From assembly GCA_041744575.1 (NCBI GenBank), contig JBGTKP010000044.1:1-36813 (forward strand): 36,813 nt of DNA, read 5' to 3'. Of the stretch, positions 22,448-31,900 are shown one piece after another (position 1 is the stretch's first letter; every line of letters begins with the position of its first letter). The notes below the pieces were generated by a model, which did not search any database, was not told the DNA's origin, and saw only the letters and a program-made list of their open reading frames with translations. The DNA comes from JTS-RE37 sp041744575. Its GTDB lineage: Bacteria > Bacteroidota > Bacteroidia > Flavobacteriales > Flavobacteriaceae. A program made the position numbers and the translations under genes.

Positions 22448-23834
22448 ATCCTAAAATTTGCAGAAGGTCTTGCGCCTTCTGTTGTTCACTAAAAAGTTCA
22501 GTCCGGATGTTTCCGTCCTTGTCCTTATCAATAAGAACATGTTTGGGATGGGGGATCAGGCAGTGCTGCAAGCCACCAAATCCTCCCAAGGTCTCCTGAT
22601 AGGCCCCGGTATTAAAAAAGCCGATATACAATGGTTTATCCCTGCGGTATTTAGGAAGATAAATGGCATTCATATCCTGCTGGCTGTTATAGTAATCATC
22701 ACTGTCACAGGTCAGGCCTCCAAGGAGCACTCTTTCATATTCATCATGCCAGCGGTTGATCGGGAGCATGATAAATCGCTTATTGATCGCCCATGAATCC
22801 GGGAGGGTGGTGATGAATGATGAATCGATCATATTCCACTTCTCCCTGTCATTCTGCAATTTCTGGTAGAGCACTTCGTAAATGGCTCCGCCGCTTTCGC
22901 CTACGGTAAAACTCCCGAATTCCGTAAAGATATGCGGTACCGGAATATCGGCCTCCACACAGGAAATATTGATCTGGTTGACAATCTCGTCAATCATATA
23001 CTGGTAGTCATATTCAAAAGCCAATGAGTTTTTTATCGGAAACCCCCCCCCTATATTCAGGCTGTCAAGGGTAGGGCACATTTTCTTTAGGCGCACATAC
23101 ACTTTAAGGCATTTTACCAGCTCGTTCCAGTAATAGGCATTGTCCCTGATCCCGGTGTTGATGAAGAAGTGAAGCATCTTAAGCTCGATCTTATCATTGT
23201 CTTTGATCTGGCTTTCGTAGAAAGGGACAATATTCCGGTATCCGATGCCCAGCCTGGAGGTATAGAATTCAAACTTAGGTTCCTCTTCAGACGCAATCCT
23301 GATGCCGATTTTATAGTTGTCTTCGATGGCTTCAGAAAGCAGATCAATCTCCTCGTAGTTGTCAATAATCGGTATGCAATTGCGGTGACCCTTATTAATG
23401 AGGCGTGCTATGTTATCTATATAGGCATCCCGCTTAAAGCCATTGCACAGCACATAAGTAGAGGACTTTATTTTCTTTTCCGCTATCATCCGTTCCACAA
23501 TATTGATATCAAAAGCCGACGAGGTTTCAATGTGAATATCATTTTTTAAAGCCTCCTGAAGCACATAATGAAAATGAGAGCTTTTAGTACAGTAGCTATA
23601 ATAATATTTCCCCTTATAATCGTGTTTCTTCATCGCCTTGGAAAACCATTTCTTAGCCCTTCCAATGTTCTGCGATATTCGAGGCAGGTAAGTGAACTTT
23701 AAGGGACTTCCATATTTCTCAATTAATCTTCCAAGGGGGATATTGTGAAACAACAATTCGTCTTTATCCAGAGTAAACTCTTCCTGGGGAAAATAATAAG
23801 TCTGATCTATAAGATCACTGTATTTTATATTCAT
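22359..23834 (-). CDS. speA: Biosynthetic arginine decarboxylase (PLP, fold III, short form)
   Basis: Converts arginine to agmatine, the first step of putrescine synthesis. The 491-aa protein has the alanine-racemase-fold signatures: PLP lysine in YSYCTKSSH (K84), glycine loop LNIGGGFP, and GGLTCDSDD, with the interface Cys and Asp of the family. It lacks the inserted helical domain of the about 650-aa enterobacterial SpeA, as is usual in flavobacteria. Ornithine or another amino acid cannot be excluded from sequence. The product runs 30 residues past the point where the downstream ATG starts (LGYGNNEELRRDPG), overlapping the agmatinase-like gene by 89 bp in another frame; homologues I recall end near LGY. 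Confidence 0.88.
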   Translation of the reverse strand: MNIKYSDLIDQTYYFPQEEFTLDKDELLFHNIPLGRLIEKYGSPLKFTYLPRISQNIGRAKKWFSKAMKKHDYKGKYYYSYCTKSSHFHYVLQEALKNDIHIETSSAFDINIVERMIAEKKIKSSTYVLCNGFKRDAYIDNIARLINKGHRNCIPIIDNYEEIDLLSEAIEDNYKIGIRIASEEEPKFEFYTSRLGIGYRNIVPFYESQIKDNDKIELKMLHFFINTGIRDNAYYWNELVKCLKVYVRLKKMCPTLDSLNIGGGFPIKNSLAFEYDYQYMIDEIVNQINISCVEADIPVPHIFTEFGSFTVGESGGAIYEVLYQKLQNDREKWNMIDSSFITTLPDSWAINKRFIMLPINRWHDEYERVLLGGLTCDSDDYYNSQQDMNAIYLPKYRRDKPLYIGFFNTGAYQETLGGFGGLQHCLIPHPKHVLIDKDKDGNIRTELFSEQQKAQDLLQILGYGNNEELRRDPGQIRTIGESQDSFDPCTL

Positions 23835-24299
23835 TAAATGGAATTAAAGTGTTTAAAATAGGCCGGTTTTTTGGTTTATGGCGTGTAACGCCCCCTGAGC
23901 GATAAAGCGGTCGCTGTAGCAATTTACGAAGAAGTTATTCAATAGGGTCTATTTCTATTTAACAGGCTGATTTCAGAGTGATATACGGACAATCCTTTCC
24001 GCCGGATTTCACAGGTATTCCGAAAGACACCATTTTCAGGGATATGACTACCTGAACCTGATTTTTCCAATGTGGAAATTTGATTTAACATTCGGTTTTG
24101 AATACAAAGAGAGGCTATGCCTTTGTCTTAATTTAGAGTGTAAATGAAAACAAAAATAATTAATTAGATGGCAATTTATTTAAATTTTACTTCATGACGT
24201 ATTTCATTGTGGAATTTCTTCCCAACCCTGCACCAATACTGCATTTCTTGCCATGTACGGATGAAATGTTTATCTTGTCATACACTATATATTCCGGTT
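23835..24299. other. Non-coding stretch between divergent genes
   Basis: No gene, repeat or terminator recognised. It must hold the promoters of the polyamine operon (minus) and the 24300 gene (plus), but no box with both TTG and TAnnTTTG stands out. Confidence 0.5.
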
Positions 24300-25013
24300 A
24301 TGAAATTTAGTACTGTAAATCTCTGTCTTGTCGTGTTTTTTCTTGCTCCCGGCAGGGCCCTGCCGCAGTCGCAACTTTCGGATGGGGTATACCTCCATAC
24401 GAATGAAGCCGACGGCATGGCAAAAATTAAGGAAATCAAAATAAGCGAAGGGTATTTCGTTATGAGCGAATATGAAACTTCCCCGGCGGAGTTTGTAAAA
24501 ACGGTCGGCGGATTTTATGAACTCCAATCAGATTCATTGGTGGTTCGGTTGGAATTCAATTCCAATTATGAACAGGACAAGCTCCGGCAACTTTCTTTTC
24601 TTTACTCTATGGAAAATGACAGGCTGACCCTGGCTGAAGAAACTTTCGACAAATCGCCGGAAGCCAAACAGGCCCTTGACGGAAACTGGCTTTTTGCTTC
24701 CCGTGGTCCGGATCCTGGCCAGGGAAGGCGTGGTGCCGATAACCCCCGCAAAACTTTAAAGGTCCTTGTCGCCGGCCGCTTTCAATGGATCGCCTACAAT
24801 ACGGAGAACTTTGAATTTTCAGGTACCGGTGGGGGGTCTTATACCGCGGATAGCGGCAAGTATGTGGAGAACATCAACTATTTCTCACGCGATAATGCCA
24901 GGGTGGGAGCCACCCTTGATTTTCAGTTTAAGGTAGAGGGAGATGACTGGCATCACAGCGGCAAGAACAGCAAGGGAGAACCCCTGTACGAGGTCTGGGT
25001 CCGGAGGGATTAA
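24300..25013 (+). CDS. Secreted hypothetical protein, 237 aa
   Basis: The frame is open from 24207, but the ATG at 24300 gives a signal peptide (MKFSTVNLCLVVFFLAPGRALPQ). The mature protein has lipocalin-like alternation of beta strands: DGVYLHTNEADGMAKIKEIK, then RLTLAEETFDKSPEAKQALDGNW, then KTLKVLVAGRFQWIAYNTE, and a final SGKYVENINYFS and WHHSGKNSKGEPLYEVWVRRD. A repeated W/G-L-F pattern suggests two related halves. The family is not named by me. It is convergent with moaC, overlapping by 4 bp. Confidence 0.75.
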   Translation: MKFSTVNLCLVVFFLAPGRALPQSQLSDGVYLHTNEADGMAKIKEIKISEGYFVMSEYETSPAEFVKTVGGFYELQSDSLVVRLEFNSNYEQDKLRQLSFLYSMENDRLTLAEETFDKSPEAKQALDGNWLFASRGPDPGQGRRGADNPRKTLKVLVAGRFQWIAYNTENFEFSGTGGGSYTADSGKYVENINYFSRDNARVGATLDFQFKVEGDDWHHSGKNSKGEPLYEVWVRRD

Positions 25014-25468
25014 TTTTGAGTAGCCCGACGGATATCTGATTTTCCACCGGTTTTTTCCAGGAGCCGGATGTGCCGGATTTCAATGCCCTTGTCGATCGGT
25101 TTCAACATATCATACATGTTGAGCGCAACAAGGCTGGCTCCATGCATGGCCTCTACCTCCACCCCTGTTTTATAATTGGATTTCACAATAATGCGTATCC
25201 TGATATCGAGCCCGCTGATCTCATAAGTAACCTCGGTAAATTCAATGGGGATAGGATGGCAATCAGGGAGCATTTCCGCCGTTTTCTTTACCCCCAGCAT
25301 TCCTGCCGCCCTGCTTACCGCAAAGACATCTCCTTTCGGGACCTTATTGTTTTCAATGGCGTGAATGGTCTCAGACAAACTGACGCTCACGATAGCTTCT
25401 GCCACAGCAGTTCTCAGACTTATTTTCTTTTCGGTGATATCTACCATCTTCAGCGATTCTGTTTCCAT
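25010..25468 (-). CDS. moaC: Cyclic pyranopterin monophosphate synthase MoaC
   Basis: Acts after MoaA to form cyclic pyranopterin monophosphate in molybdenum-cofactor synthesis. The 152-aa protein has KMVDITEKKISLRTAVAEA (residues 7-25), AGMLGVKKTAEMLPDCHPIP with the conserved LPxCHP, TGVEVEAMHGASLVALNMYDMLK, the most conserved family block, and ending GGKSDIRR. The Lys, His and Asp residues of the active site are in place. Start ATG at 25468 overlaps moaE by 19 bp, so the two are translationally coupled. Confidence 0.93.
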   Translation of the reverse strand: METESLKMVDITEKKISLRTAVAEAIVSVSLSETIHAIENNKVPKGDVFAVSRAAGMLGVKKTAEMLPDCHPIPIEFTEVTYEISGLDIRIRIIVKSNYKTGVEVEAMHGASLVALNMYDMLKPIDKGIEIRHIRLLEKTGGKSDIRRATQN

Positions 25469-25893
25469 TGATAACTGTCATCCTCAAACAACTCCTTCCC
25501 AAAAACCGGAACTTCTTTCTTCAGGCGTTCAACAACGTAGTGCATCCCTTCAAAAACCGCATTCCGGTGAGCGGCGGAAACGAAGACAAAAAGACATATT
25601 TCCCCGGCGCTCACAATACCCAGACTATGATGAATATGCAGGCAGCTAAGATTGTATTTTTCAATCGCTGCTTCGCGGATCTCGGAAAATTTCACATTCG
25701 CCATCTCCCTGTAAGACGTGTACTCAATCGCGGTAATCACCTTTTCTTCTATAGTGTCCGCACGTACCTGGCCCAGAAAAATGTCGTGGGCACCAATATG
25801 TGTTTTTACCTGATGTGCGGCGATCGCCCTTGAAATAAAATCGGGAGTTATAGCCCCCTCGGTGAATACGTCTTTGATCTTTTCCTTTTCCAT
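25450..25893 (-). CDS. moaE: Molybdopterin synthase large subunit MoaE
   Basis: With MoaD-thiocarboxylate, inserts sulphur into cyclic pyranopterin monophosphate to form molybdopterin. 147 aa from the ATG at 25893 (MEKEKIKDVF); an upstream ATG at 25911 adds six residues. Typical features: GAHDIFLGQVR, EYTSYREMA, HHSLGIVSAGE, AHRNAVFEGMHYVVERLKKEVPVFGKE with the catalytic lysines. The partner moaD and the other cofactor genes (moaA, moeA, mogA) are not in the window. Upstream is a 370-bp non-coding gap, so moaE is probably the first gene of this operon. Confidence 0.93.
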   Translation of the reverse strand: MEKEKIKDVFTEGAITPDFISRAIAAHQVKTHIGAHDIFLGQVRADTIEEKVITAIEYTSYREMANVKFSEIREAAIEKYNLSCLHIHHSLGIVSAGEICLFVFVSAAHRNAVFEGMHYVVERLKKEVPVFGKELFEDDSYQWKQNR

Positions 25894-26265
25894 GTCTATA
25901 GGGCCAGCCACTAAGGTAGGGAAGATTTGGGAAACAGTGCGGTACTTTGACTCCCTCCCGTGCGGGCTGATTCATCCAAAAAATACCAGCATAGTCCGCT
26001 TCTCACACAAGATTCCAGAATCTGAATGGGTGAAACATTATTATCCCTGCTTTTTTTGTCAACTTAAATGATATAATACCTATATTTAATCTACTTAAGC
26101 CCTGGAAGCTAGTAATTTAAAAGCACAAGCCCCCGGTATCAGCCATCAGATATCCTGACTTTTTTCAATATCGTCCCGGACTTTGTAATTGACCCATGCC
26201 TGTTCGCAGGTGTTTCGCCTATCATTTGAAGAGAATAAATCATCAACCATAAAACCAACTACATT
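25894..26265. other. Non-coding stretch upstream of moaE and the 26266 gene
   Basis: Divergent promoter region by position. I see no gene, repeat, riboswitch-like fold or clear terminator. A Moco riboswitch is not recognisable, which fits the Bacteroidota placement. Confidence 0.45.
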
Positions 26266-27015
26266 GTGAAAAAATTTAAAACTTCCGTCTTTGCACTGCT
26301 TCTTGCGGTGATCCATTGTGCATCCGCCCAGAAAATGTACCGGGTTCATGAAGATCTGGTAAAGCCATCCATGGCAGCCAACTATGAATCTCTTCACCAG
26401 GAATTAAATGAGATGCTTGTAAAATTTCCCATTGAGAATCTGAACCTGCTGGTGATGCAGAGTGACAATTATCATTATCTCTTCATTGCTCCGATCCAGG
26501 GAATGGCAGATCTGGACCGGGCACATCCTCTCGTGCATTTGGCCGAAAAAGTAGGACAGGATAAAATGAAGGATTTCATTGGTCGCATGGACAAATGTTA
26601 TGATGTAGAAAGGGATTATATCATTGTTCTGGAGGAAGCCTTGTCATATATGCCGCAAGGGATGACTCTGACCCCGGAAGGGGAGAATTACAGAGAACAG
26701 TACAAGTTCTATTATACGCCCTCCAACGGCGAAACGGTAAAACAGAACCTGGTAGCATTTAAAAATCTAATGTCCCAAAAGGCATCCGGGTTGCACTACA
26801 GGATCTATAGCAGCGGCTTTGGCACCGAAGCGGCATATTACCTTCTTTCAATTGCCGCAAAAGATAAAGAAGACTTTGCCGTAAAAATGAAAGCGAACCG
26901 ACAACTTTTGGGAGAAGATGGTAAAAAGGTAAGAACAACACTCTTTGAAAGCCTTCTCAGGATAGAAGAAATCGAAGGGTTCATCCGCCCTGACCTATTC
27001 GTCAATAAAAAATAG
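26266..27015 (+). CDS. Secreted hypothetical protein, 249 aa
   Basis: The start is GTG at 26266, giving a signal peptide (MKKFKTSVFALLLAVIHCASAQ). The mature part appears to be two related halves: YRVHEDLVKPSMAANYESLHQE with LNLLVMQSDNYHYLFIAPI in the first, and REQYKFYYTPSNGETVKQNLVAF with YRIYSSGFGTEAAYYLLSIAA in the second. Each half has a strand-helix-strand pattern like the ferredoxin-like dimeric alpha-beta barrel (ABM) fold. A periplasmic binding or sensing role is possible but the family is unknown to me. Confidence 0.78.
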   Translation: MKKFKTSVFALLLAVIHCASAQKMYRVHEDLVKPSMAANYESLHQELNEMLVKFPIENLNLLVMQSDNYHYLFIAPIQGMADLDRAHPLVHLAEKVGQDKMKDFIGRMDKCYDVERDYIIVLEEALSYMPQGMTLTPEGENYREQYKFYYTPSNGETVKQNLVAFKNLMSQKASGLHYRIYSSGFGTEAAYYLLSIAAKDKEDFAVKMKANRQLLGEDGKKVRTTLFESLLRIEEIEGFIRPDLFVNKK

Positions 27016-27260
27016 TATATAAGGTAGTGTGCCGCCTTGAAACCTTCAAAGAATTAGGGCCGGAACTTCTTTTATATACCCCTTCGCATGCATGGCAACG
27101 AATGATGAACTGAGGTTGGGTCGATTTTACCAAAATCGTTCTCAAGGCCTGGCCGGGGAGGATAAAGTAATCATCCTTTGAAACACAAGAATGGTACCTC
27201 ATTCCACGTCAGGCAGCTACATGGTCAATATAATTCTGTTAGTGAAAAGCCCGTAACTTC

Positions 27261-27842
27261 ATGAAAAAATTTTACACCCTTCGTAAACGGATGGATCTGC
27301 TTTTCATCTCCCTCATTTTCCTGAAAAAGCATTATGCGATTTTACTGGCATTAGGTTTGATCGCCGCCTTTGGACGGGTGATACAACTCTGCGGTTTTGG
27401 TGAAATTACTCCTTAAACAAATGTGTTCCTGGAGGTTGTGATAGCATCCTCCAGAATAGCCATATGCCTTTTTGTTCTTGGGATAGTAAATGTCAAAAAA
27501 GGGTCTTATCAAATCTGGAACTTGGTCTCAGGCAAAAGTAACTGGAGAATGAGAAGGAGGATGGGCATGATAAAATTCAAAGCCCAATGGGTACAAATAG
27601 TATTCAGTTTTATAGGTTTTCCGGCCATTGCGGGCGGGATCAACTTCCTGATCGATCAGCTGGCCTATCACACATGCCTCTATCTTACACTGAAAAGCGG
27701 GGGGATTCTGGTGGAAGCTTCCTCGGAATGGACCCTGCTTCTATTTTTTAAGAATATTTCAGTGATTCCTTTCGCCCTTGTGTTTGAAACCATTTTCCTG
27801 CTCTGTCTGACCAATAATTTCACGATTAAGAACCATTCCTGA
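27261..27842 (+). pseudogene. Membrane protein interrupted by an in-frame stop (one gene in two halves)
   Basis: A 51-codon ORF starts with ATG at 27261 (MKKFYTLRKRMDLLFISLIFLKK) and stops at TAA 27414-27416. Three codons later, in the same frame, a 139-aa ORF begins with GTG at 27423 (VFLEVVIASSRIAICLFVLGIV). Joined they make a natural small membrane protein of about 190 residues with 4-5 membrane helices and a basic loop (RMRRRMGMIKFK). The shared frame and continuing hydrophobic pattern suggest that a single nonsense change split one gene. Alternatively it is two small genes in tandem. No family recognised. Confidence 0.5.
27423..27842 (+). CDS. Small membrane protein, 139 aa (distal half of the split gene)
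   Basis: GTG start at 27423. Three or four hydrophobic segments: VIASSRIAICLFVLGIV, WVQIVFSFIGFPAIAGGIN, LLFFKNISVIPFALVFETIFLL. A basic loop MRRRMGMIKFKAQ separates the first two. No ribosome-binding site is obvious, which supports the split-gene reading over an independent gene. Confidence 0.5.
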   Translation: MFLEVVIASSRIAICLFVLGIVNVKKGSYQIWNLVSGKSNWRMRRRMGMIKFKAQWVQIVFSFIGFPAIAGGINFLIDQLAYHTCLYLTLKSGGILVEASSEWTLLLFFKNISVIPFALVFETIFLLCLTNNFTIKNHS

Positions 27843-28119
27843 AGCACCCCTCAGCTACCTGGAATGTACCTTTTTGATATTAACTTTGGAAGTTATGGAG
27901 GTGATATTCAGGAGGAAACGGAGAGTGGGGATCATATCATGTTGAGACAGGCAATACGGATGGCTTTGAGAAATTGATCATTTTAGCTTGACCTGTATCT
28001 TCTTATAGAAATAATTGAAAAAAAACCTAATAAAACAGCACACTTCTTCGTTATCTCTATTTTACATCTTATATTCATGCCCTAAGCCTTTACTCCTAAT
28101 TTAAATCCATCAGGAACCT

Positions 28120-29439
28120 ATGCGGCGATTAAAAACACTAGCAGGATGCTCACTCGTCATTTTCCTGCTTTTCGTTATCACTTCAAGTGTTTATCATCCT
28201 GCCACTCCCTCAGGTTCTGATCGTGCCATAACATCTGAAACACAAAATGAACCGAAGGTGGATCCTGAGGCCCTGAGGCAATACAGGATGCATCAACAGG
28301 AATTACAGAAGGCTCTAACTACCTATTTTGACACGGCCATTACAGCTGGGGATATTGTCGGGGCAGGGGTAACTATCGTCAAGGGCGATTCCATAGTATT
28401 GGCCGAAGGATACGGTAGAAGGAGCCATAATTCGACGGCACTGGTTGAAGGAACAACCGTATTCCGGCTGGGTTCCCTATCCAAAGGATTTGCCGGGATA
28501 CTGGCTGCTGGTCTGAAGCATGATGGCAAACTGCGTTGGGAAGACAGGGTGAATCAATATTTCCCCCATTTTCAGTTGGGAGATATACAAAATACGGATA
28601 AGATCACCCTGGCGACGATCATGTCTCATACTTCGGGCGTGCCGTATCACAGTTACACCAATCTTATAGAGGCTGGAATACCGGTCAAAGACATTGCGGA
28701 ACGCTTTCAGGAAGTGGTGCCCATCAGTCTGCCGGGAGAGCTTTACAGTTATCAGAATGCCATGTTTGCCCTTTGTGGGGAAGTAATGCAGACCGTTACA
28801 GGGCAGGAAATGCCTGTCTTGCTTGAAAACAGATTTTTCAAGCCTTTGGGAATGTCGACGGCGACGGTGGATTATGAGATCTTAAGCCATATGGAGAATA
28901 TAGCGCTCCCGCACTCAAAAGGCAGCAACGGATGGCGAAGCATTCCCCTTAAAAACAGTTATTCAAACGCTATTGTTGCCGGGGGCATCAATGCCAGCGC
29001 TCTGGATATGGGCAAGTGGATGCGTTTTGTACTGGGTCACAATCCGGAATTAATGGACAGGGCGACCATTGAAGAAGCCTTTCAGCCCAGGATTCGAATT
29101 ACGGGGCAACACAAATACTATCAGCGTTGGGCCGGACATGTGTCCTCGTTTTATGGCTTTGGTTGGCGGATCCATAAATTCACAGAAGATGACAATCCGA
29201 AAGAAAAAACCATCTGGCATCATGGGGGCAGCGTCAATGACTACAGAAATGAAATCGCGATGTATCCGGAAGCCGATCTAGGGATTTGTGTGCTGCTGAA
29301 CAGCAATTCACAACTCGCAAAAAAGGTTATCCCGGATGTGTATGAGATCGTGAAAAAGGTGTATGGTGCCGACATTTCAAAAGATTTTCGGCAGCCCAGT
29401 GTGACCCTTGCTCCCAGCCGACAGACACCCCAGGATTGA
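28120..29439 (+). CDS. Beta-lactamase-like serine hydrolase, second copy
   Basis: 439 aa. Signal or anchor MRRLKTLAGCSLVIFLLFVIT. All three family motifs are canonical: SxxK in GSLSKGF (S119, K122), YxN in YSYQNAM, and HxG in IWHHGGSVND. A class C beta-lactamase, D-aminopeptidase or esterase activity is possible; a peptidoglycan or dipeptide role is usual for secreted homologues. It is unlike the copy at 5787, which has altered second and third motifs. It stands alone, flanked by non-coding DNA. Confidence 0.9.
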   Translation: MRRLKTLAGCSLVIFLLFVITSSVYHPATPSGSDRAITSETQNEPKVDPEALRQYRMHQQELQKALTTYFDTAITAGDIVGAGVTIVKGDSIVLAEGYGRRSHNSTALVEGTTVFRLGSLSKGFAGILAAGLKHDGKLRWEDRVNQYFPHFQLGDIQNTDKITLATIMSHTSGVPYHSYTNLIEAGIPVKDIAERFQEVVPISLPGELYSYQNAMFALCGEVMQTVTGQEMPVLLENRFFKPLGMSTATVDYEILSHMENIALPHSKGSNGWRSIPLKNSYSNAIVAGGINASALDMGKWMRFVLGHNPELMDRATIEEAFQPRIRITGQHKYYQRWAGHVSSFYGFGWRIHKFTEDDNPKEKTIWHHGGSVNDYRNEIAMYPEADLGICVLLNSNSQLAKKVIPDVYEIVKKVYGADISKDFRQPSVTLAPSRQTPQD

Positions 29440-29744
29440 AGGAGATTTGAGATTTGTGCGGTAGGTGACAGGTGTCAGGTTTTGTAAGAATTTTTGATTC
29501 CTCGGATTTAGGATCCGGTCTGCTAAAAAAAGTCCCAAAACATTTTGAAGTAAAGCGAGAAAAATAAGGGAAATTCTTGCTTCCTCCTGGCAGTTATCAT
29601 AAAAGCAATTTGATTTCCCCCGCCCCCGCAACTTCCTGATTTGTACACAAAATGGATGTCACACCGTAGTTCGTGGCCAACGCCCGAAGTCTGCTAAATA
29701 GATCGCAACGGCTCCCAGTGCGGCTTATTTTGTTACTAAGAAGG
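29440..29744. other. Non-coding stretch between convergent genes
   Basis: Lies between the serine hydrolase and the GH3 gene (convergent). Expected to hold terminators, but no perfect stem with T-run was found. A G/C-rich run (CCCCCGCCCCCGC near 29617) is present. Confidence 0.45.
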
Positions 29745-31577
29745 TCAGTTTATGTTCTTTGTATATTCCAGGCCAAATCCAAATGGATACAATGGATTTT
29801 TGGAATCATACGGTACATCTTCAAATTGAGCTTCGACAGCGTCAATGCTTGAAGGAATTTCAATTGGCAATTTCCCTGAAGGCTTAAATTTTCCAAAAAT
29901 CAGTTCTGCCAAAATCTCATCCTGACAATCAAAATCCACTATCAGCCCCTTGCTTGCTTCAGTAATTTCAGGAATTACCGCCGGTCGGTTCATAGTCAGG
30001 ATGGAAATGGTGGGTTTGGTTTTGATCAATGCCAGCATTTTCTCCCGCTCCGCTTTGGGAAAATCCAGTCGTCCCTGCTGGAAAATGCGTTCCAGAAAGA
30101 ATTTTGTTTCTGTCACAGGTGTATAGGGGGTATTAAATTTTAAAAGGATTACGTCTGCATCCTCCGGCCTGGCCACCACTGTGGCATATCCTTCCAAAGC
30201 CTGTGGACTGATTCCTTCCAGATACACCTTCCTGTTCTTGCCGAGGGGTAAAATATGCTCCTCATTCTTTAACAGCACCAGCGATCTTCGTTGGGCTTCC
30301 AATCCTTTCTCTATGAAAGCTTCATTCCCGAATACTTTTAAATGTTCTTCCTTCAAATAAGGATCATCAAAAAGCCCGGTGATAAATTTATCCCTGAGGA
30401 CCCTGCGTACGGATGTATCCAGTCTGTCTTCCTTAACGCCGCCTTCTGCTACCAATTCCACTATGATATCCGCACAGGATTCTCCTCCGAACATATCAAC
30501 CCCTGCATCCAGAATTTTTTTAACACGCTCTTTGGGGGATAGATCTTCCACGCCCCACGCCGATGCCGGTTTGGCGGGATTGTCAAAAATCAGTGCCCAG
30601 TCCGTACACACGACCCCTTTAAAACCCAGAGAATCTCTTAACAAACCGGTAACAATTTCCTTGTTATAGGCAAATCCGACTTCTTCTTCCGTTACCCCTA
30701 TTGGCTGCCCGTAGTACAGCATCAGTTGCGCGGTGTTGGCCGGGAGGGCTCCTTCAGTAAAAGGCTTGAGATGATAGTCGAAAAAGCCTCCCGGATAGAC
30801 CTGTTCCTTACCCGTCGCGAAATGGGAATCCATCCCATCCTTTTGAGGGCCACCGCCGGGGAAATGCTTCGTCTGGCACAGGATACTTTGATTTCCCAGG
30901 GTGTCGCCCTGAAAGCCCAGAACATAGGCTTTGGTCAGTTTAGCGCTTAAATCGGCATCCTCTCCAAAAGTGGTATAGGTTCTGTACCATCGTGGCTCAG
31001 TGGCCAGATCGGCCTGTGGGTGTAAGGCCAGTCGAATACCTAATGCCAGATACTCCTGCCGGGAAATGTCTGCGAATTCCCGAACCAGATCAGCATCCCC
31101 GATGGCCCCGAAACCCAATTCTGAAGGCCACCTGGAATGATAACGATTTTCTCCTGCCGATTCGTTGCCTGTCACACTGTGCCTTGGATCCGAGTAAAAG
31201 GTAATGGGAATGCCGAGCCGCGTGGTTTCTGCCAGCTTTTGAAGCTTGTTATTGTGATCCAGCGTAGCTTTTGCCGTAGGCATGCCTGGCATATCCATAT
31301 GATTAATATATAACCGCGTGATCAGTGAATCTGCTCTTTTCGTTTCTTTTCCAAACTCGGCTGCCGAGATAGCATTAAACAAAATACCAGCCTTCTCCTC
31401 CACATTCATCTGACTGAGGAGATCCTCAATCCTGGCGTCAACGGGTTGACTGACATCCTCGTACACATCCAATTTATTGTTGTGATTGAGATCCCTGAAG
31501 CTGACCTTTTCTTTATCAGAATTCCCGCAACTCATCAGAATTGTAATTACCAATAGCAATAGGATTGATTTACACAT
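29745..31577 (-). CDS. Lipoprotein glycoside hydrolase family 3
   Basis: 610 aa from the ATG at 31577, giving a lipoprotein signal (MCKSILLLLVITILMSC; Cys17); the frame extends to 31724 through the decayed REP element and that extension is not credible. An EF-hand-like DLNHNNKLDVYED follows, common in Bacteroidota GH3 enzymes. The catalytic barrel shows KHFPGGGPQKDGMDSHF and the nucleophile Asp in GVVCTDWALIF; FGGESCADIIVEL and LVLLKNEEHILPLG mark the second domain. GH3 members remove terminal beta-glucosyl, xylosyl or N-acetylglucosaminyl units. The C-terminal FnIII domain common in GH3 is absent or short. Probably periplasmic or surface facing. Confidence 0.9.
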   Translation of the reverse strand: MCKSILLLLVITILMSCGNSDKEKVSFRDLNHNNKLDVYEDVSQPVDARIEDLLSQMNVEEKAGILFNAISAAEFGKETKRADSLITRLYINHMDMPGMPTAKATLDHNNKLQKLAETTRLGIPITFYSDPRHSVTGNESAGENRYHSRWPSELGFGAIGDADLVREFADISRQEYLALGIRLALHPQADLATEPRWYRTYTTFGEDADLSAKLTKAYVLGFQGDTLGNQSILCQTKHFPGGGPQKDGMDSHFATGKEQVYPGGFFDYHLKPFTEGALPANTAQLMLYYGQPIGVTEEEVGFAYNKEIVTGLLRDSLGFKGVVCTDWALIFDNPAKPASAWGVEDLSPKERVKKILDAGVDMFGGESCADIIVELVAEGGVKEDRLDTSVRRVLRDKFITGLFDDPYLKEEHLKVFGNEAFIEKGLEAQRRSLVLLKNEEHILPLGKNRKVYLEGISPQALEGYATVVARPEDADVILLKFNTPYTPVTETKFFLERIFQQGRLDFPKAEREKMLALIKTKPTISILTMNRPAVIPEITEASKGLIVDFDCQDEILAELIFGKFKPSGKLPIEIPSSIDAVEAQFEDVPYDSKNPLYPFGFGLEYTKNIN

Positions 31578-31659
31578 TTTGGTTATTTTAATAATTGGCC
31601 TTAACATCTGAATAATTGGTAGGGGGTTCATGAAATCTTTGCCCATTTCCCCCGCTCCT

Positions 31660-31676
31660 ACCAGACTGCGTCTGGT
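31660..31676. repeat. Degenerate left REP hairpin
   Basis: ACCAGAC-TGC-GTCTGGT, a perfect 7-bp stem with the same TGC loop as the intact left REP at 35376-35398, but with different stem bases on both sides. Confidence 0.65.
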
Positions 31677-31761
31677 GTTAAAAAAAACAAAACTACGTTT
31701 TAAAGATTGAAGTTTTTTATTCAAATATCTGAAAGCTTTGGTAGAGATCAGGCTAAAGCTG

Positions 31762-31899
31762 AAAATAACCGTTATTCATAACCATCCGTCGGAAGCGGGA
31801 TTTGTTACTGAGCCGGTCGATTGGAAATACAGCAACGCATGTAATTTTCAGCAGGATAGGACCGTTTTGGAAATTGATGATGTTGGCTTTTTAGGATGA
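31762..31899 (+). pseudogene. 3' remnant of a RAYT transposase gene
   Basis: 46 codons align without gaps to the C-terminus of the intact transposase at 35488-36045: KITVIHNHPSEAGFVTEP against KITYIHNNPVEAGFVTEP, and an identical TVLEIDDVGFLG end. The likely catalytic Tyr (ITYIHNN) is Val here. There is no start and no HUH domain. Confidence 0.85.
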
Positions 31900-31900
31900 G

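Noticed and set aside
25894..26265. Molybdenum-cofactor riboswitch upstream of moaE
   Set aside because: No matching hairpin set could be recognised by eye, and this riboswitch is not typical of Bacteroidota.
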